From positions 75,156,865 to 75,220,864 of the forward strand of contig CM036753.1 in NCBI GenBank assembly GCA_020796225.1: a stretch of 64,000 bases of DNA. The letters run 5' to 3'. Positions 44,820-57,045 of the stretch are shown here, in pieces. The stretch comes from Arion vulgaris (taxonomy: Eukaryota; Mollusca; Gastropoda; Stylommatophora; Arionidae). The position numbers were made by a program, and so were the translations under genes. The notes below the pieces were generated by a model, which was given only the letters and a program-made list of their open reading frames with translations, did not search any database and had not been told where the DNA came from. Each line of letters opens with the position of its first letter. The stretch's first letter is position 1.

Positions 44820-45405
44820 TTGTACCTCGCAGCGTCAGGTTAGGAAGAGATTTCTAAAACGGGCCCTAGTATGCGCTTCGTAGATAGTCTCTTTCGTCGC
44901 CTCTGTTACCTCTGAGGTCCATCTTTTGCGTGGCCGGCCTTTTGCTTTGTACCCATTATATCGGAGCACATTTCTCTTTGAGGTGCACTGTCTGATGGTA
45001 ATCTGCTTACGTGGCCTAACCATTTAATTTTTGTTGTTTCTTGATGAAGTCTAGTACTGATGTACCCACTTTTTCCTGATGTCTTCATTTCTCAACCGGT
45101 CTCTTCTTGTTACACCCAGCATTCTGCGCAGACACTTCATCTCTGTTGTGACTAGTTTTCTTCTATCGTTTGTTGTCAGCGTCCAGGTTTGGCACTGGTA
45201 ATATAATGTGGGAAGAAATATTGTGTTGAACATTGCTCTTTTTGTGTTCATGGTGACGTGTTTGCATCTTAATATTGGCGCCATTTGCCCTATCATTTAA
45301 TTTGCTTTGTTGCATCTGTGTTGAATTTCATTAGTTATTCTTCCGTTTGCTGAAAAATGCTCCCAGGTATGTGAAGTCTTTTACTTGATTTAGTTGGCGA
45401 GTATA
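44820..45405 (-). pseudogene. LINE-F RT thumb and 3' end
   Basis: The minus strand reads IGQMAPILRCKHVTMNTKRA, MFNTIFLPTLYYQCQTWTL, DRRKLVTTEMKCLRRMLGVT, RRDRLRNEDIRKK, then shifted TTKIKWLGHVSRLPSDSAPQ and a KGRPRKRW ending. It is more complete than 21100-21935 in this part. Two shifts. Confidence 0.88.
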
Positions 45406-45409
45406 ATAG

Positions 45410-45990
45410 AGACAAGGTGTCAAAAAGCAAATTCAGTGACCTACCAGCTGGCACCATTACTACAACACATAAAGATCAAGATGAAAGTGAAAAGACAGAT
45501 GATAAAAGTATTTTCCTACCAACACTTTGTTACCAGTGCCAAACGTGGTCTCTTACAGCAACACACCACAGAAAGCTCACCACGTGTGAAATGAAATGCT
45601 CGAGGAAGGCAGTGGGAGTCAACAGGAAAGACAGACTACAAAATGAAGACATCAGAAGCAGAGTGGGCATAACTTCATGCACCGAATACATCGAAAGACA
45701 ACAAATGCAGTGGTTTGAACATTTGATGAGAATGAAATACATCCAACCACTGCATATAATACAAAAAAAGCCGAAATATAATAAAAAATAGATCGGGTAC
45801 TAGAGCTAAGGGAAGACCAAGAAAAGATGGATAGACAATATCAAGACCACACTTCATAAACACGGATATAACACAACAAGGGCGACTCATCTGGCCCTAG
45901 AAGGCACATTAAAGCTCCCATCCCTACGCTTAACGGCAAGAGTGGACAGCCAACTACATCTTCCATCTGGGAATAGACAATAGACAAAAA
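45410..45990 (+). pseudogene. LINE-G C-terminal region, plus
   Basis: Reads FLPTLCYQCQTWSLTATHHR, KLTTCEMKCSRKAVGVNRKD, RLQNEDIRSRVGITSCTEYI and QQMQWFEHLMRMKYIQPLH, then a shifted RAKGRPRKRWIDNI. Lies head to head against LINE-F (44820-45405), forming an inverted pair of related LINEs. Confidence 0.88.
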
Positions 45991-45991
45991 A

Positions 45992-46198
45992 GGCACTAAG
46001 GGCTGGAGAATGTCATTACGGAAGGAGGCATCCCAGCAAAGAGGAGCAGATAATTACAGCGGAGAACATATGGATTCAAGATGTAGCTGATAATTTGACT
46101 GCAGTGGCGGATCATCTGGCATATGAAAGAAAAACATTCTGAAGGACTGTTAGGGTGTCAACGTTCTGCCCAGGACAAGCTATTGGATGATGAAAAAT
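45992..46198 (+). mobile_element. LINE-Q 3' end
   Basis: Begins 'gcactaagggctggagaatg' and ends 'ggacaagctattggatgatg'; frames correspond to GLENVITEGGIPAKRS and HLAYERK. Confidence 0.8.
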
Positions 46199-46614
46199 AT
46201 ATTGTTCGTTTTGTTCATTTTCAAACATAATTTATTATTAGAGACTGTATATTTACATGGAAAACTAATCTGAAATAAAATTCTAAGAAAATTCTACACT
46301 ATGATAAACATATTTTGGAAGACACTACTTGCATGCAGAACAAGACGTCAATGAAATTCCAAGAATGTTTAATAGCTCAAACAGCTGTTTGCCATATGAT
46401 ATATGTTGTTTTGACTAATCGTTATAGTGGGTGATGCTTTTATGGAATATAAAACAGGATTTGAACGCGATTCGAAAGTGATGGTAGCAAACATCTTAGG
46501 CTAATTTTGACATTACCTCTGAATATACAAAACATGTGTTAGGGCAGGCCTTCTCTACGGATCTGAGACTTGGAAAACATATTTTAAAATAGAATGTATG
46601 TTAAAAGAAACCTC

Positions 46615-46815
46615 CTGTAACTGAGTGGAGGTACTGGTACAGACAAGGATAAACTGAGTGGAGGTACTGGTACAGACAGGGATAAACTGAGTGGAGGTAC
46701 TGTTACAGACAAGGATAAACTGAGTGGAGGTACTGGTACAGACAGGGATAAACTGAGTGGAGGTACTGGTACAGACAGGGATAAACTGAGTGGAGGTACT
46801 GGTACAGACAGGGAT
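46615..46815. repeat. 33-bp minisatellite, 6 copies
   Basis: Unit 'ctgagtggaggtactggtac' 'agacagggataaa', near perfect. Confidence 0.96.
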
Positions 46816-47396
46816 GAGAGAAATCATCTTCATTTTCGTCGCTGTTTTACGCAGGAGTCAGAGGTAACGAACGAGCTGATAGATTGACTGGCATGGTTAC
46901 GATTTCAAAGGGAACAGTAATGGACTGAAATGACATTTGTAACGCATTGAGTTTTTCTGAACAGATAAGTTTAAGAGTTGTGAATCCCAGACGCTGACCA
47001 GATTGAGAGAGATGGGTGTCGATATTGCTGCAGCCAAAACGACCGACATTCCAAAAATGCAAAAAGATTGATTGATCAACATCGAACTGGCATGTTGTGC
47101 TGCTGGATTTGTTGAGGTGGGGATCGGAGCACCTATGGACATGTCTGGAGTAATATGATGATAGTCCTCATATAACTGATAACTGGTGATGAATCTATAC
47201 GGAATTTGAAGAAATTTTAAATCTCACTTTATAAAAGTTGAGTACTATAGGGGAAAAATGAGGTCTATTTAATGAGGAAGTAACTGAAACCATCAGCGTG
47301 CATCTGAGCATGCATTGATTTTTCTTTAATGTTATATTGTTGGTTCCGTAACCAATAACTATTTATGTGTTTACATGTTTACCAACAACATTTTGC
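46816..47396. other. No clear feature; one shared scrap
   Basis: 'tcaacatcgaactgg' at about 47078 recurs at 50647, suggesting an unidentified dispersed repeat. Otherwise unique. Confidence 0.35.
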
Positions 47397-47825
47397 AATG
47401 TTTTCTGAGCAATAGCTACTCTATAAAAATATTTATATTTCTACGTGTGAGCATCATTGCATGCAACCTCCTTAATATCATCTTTCGTACATGATTACCA
47501 TCGCCAATTTGCTTTGCTTTAAGAGCAAGATCTACTGTCTACTTTTCGTTTTCTACGTGTGAGTATCATTGCATGCTATCTTACTAAACGTCCTTAATAC
47601 CATCTTTTATACATGCTTGTCTTCTGCAATTTTCTTTGTTTTCAGAGCAAGATCTACTCTCTATAATTGATCTCCAATTTGTATGTACGATTATCATTGC
47701 ATGCTATCCTATTAAACGTCCTTGTTATCATCTGCGTTACACGTTTAACATCGACAAGTTGATTTGTTTTCAGAGCCATACCTACTCTCTAAAATATGTT
47801 TTCTATGTCCACTTGTGAAGATTGT
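47397..47825. repeat. ~115-bp diverged tandem repeat, ~4 copies
   Basis: Each copy has 'gagcaagatctactct', 'catcattgcatgc' and 'cttaataccatctt'-like blocks. Divergence is high, so this array is older than the others. Confidence 0.8.
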
Positions 47826-48189
47826 TTCTTGTTATTTTATATAACTTCCTTGCTATCATCAGTTACCTGAAACATTGACTCATATCATGGGATGTATTTG
47901 TTATATTTTTAGCAAGCTGATTGCTTATTTACGAGATCAGGTGAAATACCTGAAACCCACAGCAACACTAACTAAACATGTAAAGCTATAATTAGCAAAC
48001 TCCTTACAATGTTATGTGTTGGCTGTCAGGTACGCATCCTTCAACTTTCCTGTTAAGTTCATTATCAATAGAGCGAGGGATGATGGGATTTATTGTGACA
48101 CACACCCGTTTTCTCCATGAAAAAAGTAAATATTTGGTTTTCAAACATATACTAATTAAATATTACATCTATCTATATCCTCTCCTTGT

Positions 48190-48680
48190 CCCATGTGATG
48201 CATAAAGCTTTCAAAAACGATTTCCATTGTTGCCATTCTGCCGAGTTTCTATTACTTGTTTCCAGCGTTATTACACAATCTCTCAACTATATTTATATCG
48301 TTCTTCTCCGTGTTTACTTTGGACGTTCAGGCTTTCCTTTCCCATCGCTGTTCATCAAAGAGATGTCTTAGCCAATGCCATTGACGGCTTGCGACACACA
48401 TGACCAATCCATTTCCCATTTTTTCTTGGAACTTTTCGTTTTCCTTTGATGGTCTCCAATGATGCACCGTATGTTCGTTTTAACAATTCTTACTTTTCTT
48501 TTGCATTTGGCCTGAAAATTTAGCAGGATTCTTCTTAAATACAATTTTTAGTAACGTCTTCAACCTGTGTATGATGATGTTCTTAATCCTTTTCCAGCAC
48601 ACACTACTGTATAAAAACACTCACATGACACTGCTTCTTTGTATTTAAAGTTTTGTTTTAAGATTCAAACCTTTGACTTT
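48190..48680 (-). pseudogene. LINE C-terminal remnant
   Basis: The minus strand reads CWKRIKNIIIHRLKTLLKIV, then KWIGHVCRKP-like residues and a decayed end near 48190. Tentative. Confidence 0.4.
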
Positions 48681-50037
48681 CCTGATTTTGTTAAGCAATG
48701 CGAAAGTATGAATTGCTTTATTTATTTTTTCAATTATGTATTTTGTCCAAACTACTATCAAGCGATACTGTAGATTAATAATAACTTATGCTAAGTTAGT
48801 TATTTTATAGTCAAGCTGTTATATCGTTAGATTTGCAAGTTGTAAAGACTAATATCGTTTACCTGTTAGGAGAGTTCTAATCGAGCTATCTGTAATGAAG
48901 TATCTTCTTGAGTTCAGGAATATTACTGGCCTATTCCCTTCTTATAATGTCTAGTACTGTGAGTACGTCACTCAAAATGTTGCATTACATTTTATATTGA
49001 CTACATTATCATTTGAAAGACAACCGGAAGATTTATATTGTGCAGATGGTATTGCCTTGTTTAGTAAAAACTGTCAGATTTTTGTCAGATCAAGTGTTTC
49101 ATATGTTACTGTATGGCAGCAGACTGTACTATCTGCAATTGTCAAAACCCACTGCATTGGAAAGGGGTGGGGAGAAAGGGACTCGGGAAAGCTAAAGGCT
49201 CGGGAAGTAAACTTTGATAGAAAATCCGCTGTCTTGTTGGTCAACACAGTTATGCAGAAGGCTAGAAGAGTAAACCTCGACCACAATTCCGGATGGAGAG
49301 ACAGTTAATAGGTAATTTCCGTTCCACCTTCTCTCATTTCCTGCAAACCCTGCTTAATACTAAACTTATTGACTTTGTCTTTCATTGAATAAAAAGAGTA
49401 CGGTCGAAAGATGGTTTGTACGAAATGGGTAAGGTACATTAGCCATGTTAGCTGCCTAGGTTAGGAAATAAGCTACTCAACTGCCAAATGACGGTAAAGA
49501 TGAAAGAGCCATACAAATAAGGATAACCAAGATTTGCAACAGCAACAAAAAAGACAACTTATCATCCATAGAGTCAAAACTTGGAATGTAGATAAAATAT
49601 AACAAGACATATATAATTAAGGTGCCAATGATAAGTAATGCAGGTATCACGAAGGAATTCAAAATAATTAAAAACTACAGAGCAGTTCGCTCATTCTATC
49701 ATTCATGGTTGCTAAGCTGAAATGTTTATGCGGGTTCATTAATTATTACCCACGTTCTGCTTTCTCATATTCTAAGACAGTGTGAATGAAGGACATGCAT
49801 TATGTAAGAGAACTATTCAATTCAAGATTTCGTCAGATGTCTACTCGTTAACTATACTTCGTTTGTAAAACGCATGAACTGTATATGTCCTTTGCTATTG
49901 AGTTTCAACTGTATGCTTCCACATAAATATGAAGCATGCTAAATTAATTCCAGACCAGTTCAACGAAGGTGGTGGTGTAACCAACTAGCCATCATATTCA
50001 TAGCTGTTACTACTCTTTTACGACTCGTTTATGGTGA
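48681..50037. other. No recognisable gene
   Basis: A 103-codon frame at 48997-49308 has no recognisable domain and no splice context; not called. The remainder is A+T-rich and unique. Confidence 0.4.
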
Positions 50038-50390
50038 GCTGTATAGCGGTAAACGCTCACATAGTGGTCAGAAAAAGCGATTCAAAGACATACTCAAGAA
50101 CTCGATGAAATCCTTTGACACTCGGTGAAATCCTTTGGCATAGATGTCGACAACTGCGAGAATGTTGCTCAAGACAGATCAGCTTGGCGCACACTTCTTC
50201 GACATGGTTCCTCGGCCTGCGAGGCAGGTAGAACAGCACGGTTGGAGCAAAAACGTCAAAATAGAAAGATAGTAACCCCCTTCCCCCACCCAAGAGTGCA
50301 AGTATATCTTGCCCACACTGTACAAGAACATTTCAAGCCCGCATCGGGCTCACTAGTCATCTGATTTGATGCTCGTCCATCACGGGTGAT
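50038..50390 (+). pseudogene. LINE-I C-terminus
   Basis: Reads RSHSGQKKRFKDILKNSMKS, then after a 20-bp tandem duplication SFGIDVDNCENVAQDRSAWR, TLLRHGSSACEAGRTARLEQ and KRQNRK. The G.KKR.KD.LK.S…F.I…WE..AQDR..WR ending is widespread among animal LINEs. Ends with a 'gggtgatgatgaccac' tail. Confidence 0.85.
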
Positions 50391-50845
50391 GATGACCACA
50401 CAATTTTCATCCAATGGAATGTAGTTGCGTTATGTTTGTCTGTGTGTGCGTAGATGACTAGTCATAAGAGTTTCAGAACAAAAAAACAACTTCATAGTAT
50501 CTCATCAACTGTTTTATACTGCAGTATTGTGTCAGATCTGATTGGTTAAATGAGAGGTCATCAGAGCTGATGCATGTCCAATATTAACCAATAACCATAC
50601 TGCTCAAAGAAATTAACAGCACAGCAGGTATACGAGTAAGCTCATCAATCAACATCGAACTGGTACGGTTAGTCGCTGGTCACTGTTAGAAACATTGCGA
50701 AGGAGATCGGACTTGTCCGGGGTGCAATGAAGATATTCGTAACTGAAACATACTGCTCAACTATTTTCTTGCATTCAACAAAGTTTGAAGAGTTTGTCTC
50801 TATTAATACATTGAATTTCAGAATATCTTCAGTTTGTAAGCTACA

Positions 50846-50984
50846 ACTCATCATCATCATCAAGGTGCATATCCTTTATAGGACGTTACTCTCTTTGCAG
50901 CACTTCTGAAATTCACTCTGTCTCTAGCCAGTTCATCCACTTCGTCGATGGTCATATTCATGGTTTCTTTAATATCTTGTAGCC
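50846..50984 (-). mobile_element. LINE-A 3' end, left part (split by SINE-T)
   Basis: 'aaggtgcatatcctttatag' 'gacgttactctctttgcagc' matches 19443-19580. Continues at 51201-51250 after the SINE. Confidence 0.9.
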
Positions 50985-51189
50985 GCCCGCCTGCCAAGCG
51001 TGTTCGTAGCGCGTTGGACTACGGGTGACATGCCCTCTGTGAGTGCGGGTTAAATTCCACGGGCTGGCAGAAAAGTCACAGGTTCCCCAGATTTACGGTG
51101 TTCGTGGCACCGAACCGAAGGTTACGATGTCCATGACACCGAGCCGAAGAACTGAAACCTCAAGTGCTTCTGGATCGCAAAAAAAAATA
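50985..51189 (+). mobile_element. SINE-T inserted in LINE-A, 11-bp TSD
   Basis: 205 bp. Begins 'gcccgcctgccaagcgtgtt', B-box-like 'gcgggttaaattcc', ends in poly(A). Flanked by 'atcttgtagcc' at 50974-50984 and 51190-51200, both belonging to the LINE-A sequence. Confidence 0.93.
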
Positions 51190-51200
51190 ATCTTGTAGCC

Positions 51201-51250
51201 ATGTTCTTCTTGGTCTGCCTCTGCGTCCTGGGACCCTGCCCTCTAATCTC
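51201..51250 (-). mobile_element. LINE-A 3' end, right part
   Basis: 'atgttcttcttggtctgcct' 'ctgcgtcctggga' continues LINE-A exactly where the left part stops. Confidence 0.85.
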
Positions 51251-51679
51251 TAAACTGCAACTGAGAACATAAAAATGAGAAGTTAACATGATCTGCTAAA
51301 CTTCCTGTGTGGGAAAAAGCAAAGATTCAATATAAAATCAACATTTTTTATCCAGATGTGCATTTCAGGGACCCGCCCATTTTATCCTGAGAACGGAATG
51401 TTTAAGGAAAAATGAGGCTTAGAAACAAATAAAAGAATGCATTCAAGAAACTTCATGAACTATCTACAATGTTAGTTCTAAGTTATAGAATATAGAACTA
51501 CATATGTGTACACTCTAAAATACGTTACAAGTATAGCAAGTTTTTGTGGTTGTTACAAAAGAACAATTGGGTAGCGTGAAGAAAATGTGTAACAAGTACG
51601 AATATTCTGTGTGACACGAAAGTCAAATGTGCGACACGCAGGAACAGTTATGTGACATGAAGACATATATAATGTGTGA

Positions 51680-51815
51680 AATTATGGGAACAGTGTGTGG
51701 AATATAAACCATATTTTGTGCAAAGTGAACAGCAATGCGTGTGGGATATAAATACATATGTTGTGCAAAGTGAAGAACAATGCGTGTGGGATATAAATAC
51801 ATATGTTGTGTGATA
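51680..51815. repeat. ~45-bp tandem repeat, 3 copies
   Basis: 'gcgtgtgggatataaatac' 'atatgttgtgcaaagtga' repeated, the first copy diverged. Confidence 0.9.
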
Positions 51816-52019
51816 CATTTTGGGTGACTTAAACGAATGTTGGTATGAAGAATAACTGTTTGACATGCATAAATACTTGGTGTGATGTTTGGACATATTT
51901 ATTTGTATGGCATGAAGATATATTTTGTTTCATTTAGAAACATATATTTTTGTCATCTGAAAAAAATATTCTGCGTGATTTTAAGACATATTTTGTGTAC
52001 TATGAGTATATATTGTGGG

Positions 52020-52177
52020 CAGTGGCGGCTCGTCATTAAGGGCAAATGGGGCCACCAAAAATAATGTGTAACGTGTATTTGCATTATGAATTAAAATATA
52101 ACCTAACCCAAAATCATTATGTTTTCGGCAAATTTGTGTCTGGCCCCACCAACAAAAATGATTACGAGCCGCCACTG
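52020..52177 (+). mobile_element. hAT-type MITE, copy 4
   Basis: 158 bp. TIRs intact. Flanks attgtggg / attgtaga agree at 6 of 8 positions, so an older insertion. Confidence 0.9.
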
Positions 52178-52429
52178 ATTGTAGAACTTGAAGGGATGTT
52201 ATGTTTGATGTAATAAACATTGTCTGTGTCATAAGAAGAATCGTGTACGTGACAGGAACCAAATACAAGTAAAGATAATATTTCACGTGAGATATTTCCG
52301 GTGAGCTTACTACTACATTATGTCAGACCAACTACATTATTCAGTTTCGCATAGCTTTCAACCATTCCATACAGCAAAAACAACACACCAACAGCGTCTA
52401 AGTAGTTCTCATTGATGTCAATGATGATG

Positions 52430-52740
52430 GTATCCTGGTAGTCTCGACAGACAATGAATGTAGCACTCCTAATTGATTTTCTCTTACTTGATACGTTTTA
52501 TTTCAACAATTTGTCTTAGTCTGGCTTCACCAGTTTTCAGTCTGTCTCCAACTGGACCTGTCCCTGGCAAAACTCCTCCCAGTCTTGTGTATTCATGTCA
52601 AGCGCATTAAAGTCCCACTTCCATAGTCTTTGTAACGAAGGAATGGTTGCCTCACAGCTTTTTCAGCAGAAGCCAGTTTCTCCTGTAGAATCTTCTTGGA
52701 GATTAGGCAGTAATCCATTCAGGTGATCCAGCAGTGTTAT
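52430..52740 (-). pseudogene. LINE C-terminal remnant
   Basis: The minus strand reads WDFNALDMNTQDWEEFCQGQ and CEATIPSLQRLW, resembling R.SLR.KD..KRD..ALDI....WE..... of other LINEs (compare 8530-9000). Confidence 0.6.
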
Positions 52741-52964
52741 ACAACATTGTAAGATGATAGGAATCCCAGCATATTCTAACGTCCATTATTTGTGCTGTTA
52801 CTACATGAGATCCAGATTATACGCCTTATTAAATCATTTCATTCCGTAATTGTTTCCCCTATGGAAGCGTTTATACTGCAGTGTATATTGGAATTAGATA
52901 GTATACTGGCTTTGTGTCCTTTTCAAAAAATACCTCGAGCCAGTATTTCGGCTCAGAAGTGCGA

Positions 52965-53370
52965 ATAGGTTAAGCAGTGCATTTGGAAAGCTTTCATTTT
53001 TTTCTCCAGCAGTGTGATCTCAGTGTAGGTGAGATCGAGTTCCTAGTTCTATTGGAGACGGACGATAAAACGTAGGTTCCAGTGTTCAATTTGAGCACGT
53101 AAAAAGAATCCTATGCAGTTCAAAATCGAGAAGAACAGGCTGGAAAGCCGCTGACCGGGACAAATTCATTAGAAAAAGATTTAAAATAAAATTACGACAA
53201 AAAATATCTTCACCATCTTCAAAATTACGTCGAGGCCCCTCGCCGGTGATACGGAGTTCGTGCACTGCAGCTGAGATCTTCCTGTGTAAGAAAGAGATCG
53301 AAGCACACATGTTACTCACCGAAGTGCAATGATGATGGTCCTACCAATCAATCAATCAATGACTCTAACA
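52965..53370 (+). mobile_element. SINE-C, second copy
   Basis: Shares 'tgatctcagtgtaggtgaga', 'tttaaaataaaattacgac', 'cttcctgtgtaagaaagaga' and the (AATC)n tail with 28350-28740. About 75-80 % alike by eye. Confidence 0.82.
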
Positions 53371-53507
53371 GTGTGTATAGAGACCAAGATTCGCTAGCAT
53401 ACAGCAGTGTGCTCTGAACTCAGACTATGTAAACATTGATGTTGATTGTTAGCATGCCGTTTTTCCACACTCTCTGCAATCTCGATTCTCCAGTACAATT
53501 TCTTATC

Positions 53508-53733
53508 GAGCCCTTTAGCTGCTAAGGACGTGTATAGACGTTTCCCCCATTCACTGCTAAAGACAAGTTGACACATCTGTTAGTATCTCTCGTATGTGGG
53601 CTAAAGACGTGTTAACACGTTACACATGTTTATTGCCACTGCTATAGGCGTACATTCACGTTTGTGACCTAGAAACAAAGAGTAGCTATTTTTAGCTCCG
53701 TCTTGGGAAAGTATGTGGCAGTGAAAGGGTTAA
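53508..53733. mobile_element. Possible piggyBac-type MITE
   Basis: The right end GGCAGTGAAAGGGTTAA is the form of a piggyBac terminus at TTAA (53730-53733). The left end 'ccctttagctgct' is a weaker match and lacks TTAA. Inside, 'cactgctaaagacgtgt'-like blocks repeat about three times. Confidence 0.35.
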
Positions 53734-53944
53734 TAAGAAGTCGTCGGTGATACACTAATGTCGGGCAGTTAAATGCAACTATTACATGGTCCGAGTATAT
53801 CTCAGTCATGTCATGCATCTCATATCGCTGATATATGGGCACGAATAGCTCTCAGTCGTTTGATGCAGTGAAATATAACGAGAATGGGTTTCGAATAGCT
53901 TTCAGTTATTACATGCAGTGAAATATAATAAAAATGGGACCGGC

Positions 53945-54101
53945 CAGTGGCGTCTCGTGATCATTTTTGTTGGTGGGGCCAGATAGAAATTTTCTGAAAA
54001 ATACTGGTTTCGGTTAGGTTATATTTTAATGTATAAAATAATAAATACACGTTACACCTTATTTTTGGTAGGGCCCGGCCATTAATAATGAGCCGCCATT
54101 G
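53945..54101 (-). mobile_element. hAT-type MITE, copy 5 (minus)
   Basis: 157 bp, opposite orientation to the others. Perfect 8-bp TSD 'ggaccggc' at 53937-53944 and 54102-54109. Confidence 0.95.
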
Positions 54102-54359
54102 GGACCGGCATATCTCTCACTCTTTTCATACAGTGAGCTTTTACGATAAAGGGATTCTCATTCATCTTTTCACTTAAAATAATTACATAACATAAGTTCA
54201 GTTCCATCTACAAAATGAAATCATATAACAAGTTTAGGATTTTGTATACCTGGGAAGTACAGGATCACAGGACAGTGATACGGAAAGGGTAGCGTTGGAA
54301 AAATCAAGGAGACAAGGCAAACTTTCGCCATGTTCAACAACATCTGGAAAGCAAAAAAA

Positions 54360-54800
54360 TTAAATGTTACATTAAAACTTAAAATATATAGAAGCAGTGT
54401 CCTGTGAGTGTTGCTATACAGTAGTGAGTGTTTGAGAAATTGCCCGCAACATCACACAGAAGTTGAAAACATTACAAAATAAATGTTTTAGAAGAATCAT
54501 GCAAATTTTCTGGCCAAATACGATTGTAGATGAAGAGATTTTAAATCAACAAATTGTGGATCATTGAAGACCATTATTAAAAGATAAAGATGGGAGTGAA
54601 TTGAGCATGTATGTTGCGTGATAGTAGAACCATTGGCTAGAACAGTTCACTGATGAAGAGCTGACGAAAAAGAAGGCATGGACGTCCACAGGAAACACGG
54701 AGAAGAGTGGAAAAATAGTTGAAAGATTGTGACTTGAAGTAGGAAACAATTGGTAGGAAAGCTGCAGAACGTCAGCTGGAAATCTCTTGAGAAAGCAGAA
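54360..54800 (+). pseudogene. LINE-H RT thumb region
   Basis: Shifted frames give KLKIYRSSVL, LQNKCFRRIMQIFWPN, EILNQQIVDH and KRKRWEWIEHVC, i.e. LK..I..S…LYG.E.W…K…NKC.RRI..I.WP, the C-terminal order of a LINE polyprotein. Related to 55600-55960. Confidence 0.7.
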
Positions 54801-54860
54801 TATGTCAAATATGACGCGAAGAGAAATTATTTATATAATTCAGTTCCCTGCCTGTGTTGC

Positions 54861-55599
54861 ACATACCTTCAGTAAACATAGGTCATATTTTCTGCATTGT
54901 GACAACCGGTCCCTGTTTTACATGTATTTAATTACATTTTTAAATAAAATATATTGAGTTAAATTATTACGCTTCGAGCCACTCCCGTGGATTGGTGTTT
55001 ATCATTATAAAATGCTTACTCCACCCATACCTCTTGAGATTTACAGGCATTCTAAATTTCTTCCGAATTCTCGGTTTTACGAAATTTAGTCTTTCCTCCT
55101 GTGTTGTTCTGTTCTGTAATGCTCACATCCGGTCTCGTGCTGTGAATGGGAACAGCTATGTAATATATTTCTTTTTAATTTCAGCGTAAGAATCTCGTTG
55201 TATTTCTGTCTTACGTTCATAAATCTATGTATTTTGTTTTTGATCTATTTGTCGAGTATCATCAATGAAAGATTTTACTGACGTACTGAAGCAGCTGACA
55301 GCTATCTATATCCTGCCTGTTTTACACAAACTACAGGTGAAATATGGAAGCAAATTATAATGCATGGGTGTGTTGGTAAAAGTTGTCCTACAACACAAAA
55401 TCTATTGAGGATGTGAAGTATTAAAGGTATTACTGTATTAAGATTAGTATTTACAAGTAATAGGGTCAGGTCTCATTATTTTCATAATCTCATCACTTTC
55501 TCTTGATTGTTATTGTCCTTGATAATTTCTCATCATTGTCCCCCAGTGGCTTGTTCTGTACATAACTTTGCCAGAATAAGTGCGTGCACTTGAGAATTT
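54861..55599. other. No recognisable feature
   Basis: A+T-rich, no known repeat except a scrap 'ccccagtggcttgttctgta' near 55541 that resembles a LINE 3' end. Confidence 0.35.
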
Positions 55600-55960
55600 C
55601 TCTCTGTCATAAGTCAGATCAACATGACACACACGCTGGAGAAATTCCAAAATAAATTTTTAAGTACAGTCATGAAAATGTTCTACCAAAACATAACAAA
55701 TGAAGAGCTTTTAAAACTAACAAATCGTCCGTCATTGGAGACTATCATTATAAGATGGTGATATGTATGGATTTAACATGTATGTCATATACCAGTAGGG
55801 GCATTGGTTAGGACAGCGCTCCGGTGGAAAGCGGATTGGGAAAGGAAACCCGGGCGTCCAACTGAAACATAGAAAATGATTGAGGATGGGAAGGGGGATA
55901 AGCGTTACAAGATTATAACCTGACGTGAGAAACAATTAGTAGAAAGGAGGCAAAGTAACA
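55600..55960 (+). pseudogene. LINE-H, second copy
   Basis: Reads LEKFQNKFLSTVMKMFYQN, NEELLKLTNRPSLETIIIRW and shifted ERKPGRPTET, matching the order in 54360-54800. Confidence 0.7.
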
Positions 55961-56819
55961 TTGAACGTTTTGTGCAATCCTAATGTATCAAACAGGACAA
56001 GAAGAAGAGATAGACAATAAACAGGTGTTGATTTTTATTGTGCATCCTGGAGGAAAACAAAATTAAATACCCTATCTGGGTTTCGAACCAGTGTCATCAC
56101 AACTGTGAGATCAGTACGTTCAAATCACATTTCGGAAATACTTTGTCGAGATATTATAGACACTAAAAATATGAGCGAGGTAAACCAGAAGTTGATACTT
56201 TTTCACACTGCGTTCTCGCAGATGGAAACTAGTGTTCTCTGCTGTTATTGTGACATTTGTTGTAAACTGTATCATTTACACGTTGTACGCCCACCTGGAT
56301 AAATAGTCTACATGTCTGTAGAATGTTTGAAAATGAGGTTAACATCTGCAAGAATACACATACGGTTTGCAAGAAGCAGGTAAAACATAATGTGCATGTT
56401 AACATGTTTATAAAAGCTCAGATATGAAAAAACCTACCTAAATGCATCGATTGTGATGTAAGGAGCATATTCTCATTTTGCGGAAACCAGAAGCTATAGA
56501 TTGATGAGAATTTCTGCTAGTCCTACCATCCTTCCTTTCGTTCGCTTGAAATATTGTCAACATATTCAATGTTCTCTCTTCTATAAATCTCACTGTCTTT
56601 CGCAGCTCACACAGAGGTCTGTGTAGTTTTTTTGTCCACTGTAGTTTCGTTAGGTCAGTGCGTTTTCCTGAGCGCTTGATATTCGGGACAGTGATGAAGT
56701 ATGATCTATATCGTATGAGGTGCAAGTCCACATGTACACATAGAATGTTCACTTATAGTGGTGAATAACAATTTCTTGTTGTCAAGACAAATGAATGCCT
56801 CCCTCTGAGCGAAGATGAG
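55961..56819. other. No recognisable gene
   Basis: A 104-codon minus-strand frame (56438-56752) shows no domain. Nothing else stands out. Confidence 0.35.
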
Positions 56820-56925
56820 AGGTCAACTTACATTGGTGAATTACCTGTGTCACATTTGTGAATTACCTATGTTCATTTACATTGGTGAATTACCTATGTC
56901 CATTTACATTGTTGAATTACCTGTC
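56820..56925. repeat. ~26-bp tandem repeat, 4 copies
   Basis: 'tacattggtgaattacctat' 'gtccat' with small variation. Confidence 0.93.
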
Positions 56926-57045
56926 CCCCAGAGTTGTATTCTAGATACAAGTGTGCTGTCTGTCCTCTTCCTCTTGACCATGGGTATATTCTTTGATCTA
57001 CGAGATTAAATCATTAAGGTTTATATCTCACAGTCTCAGTATAGG

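Noticed and set aside
48997..49308. Frame with ADGIALFSKN, reminiscent of an RT YADD motif
   Set aside because: The surrounding residues do not continue as RT and the key second Asp is missing; considered chance.
47050..50680. Shared scrap 'tcaacatcgaactgg' as evidence of a transposon pair
   Set aside because: Only about 15-30 bp match; too little to define an element.
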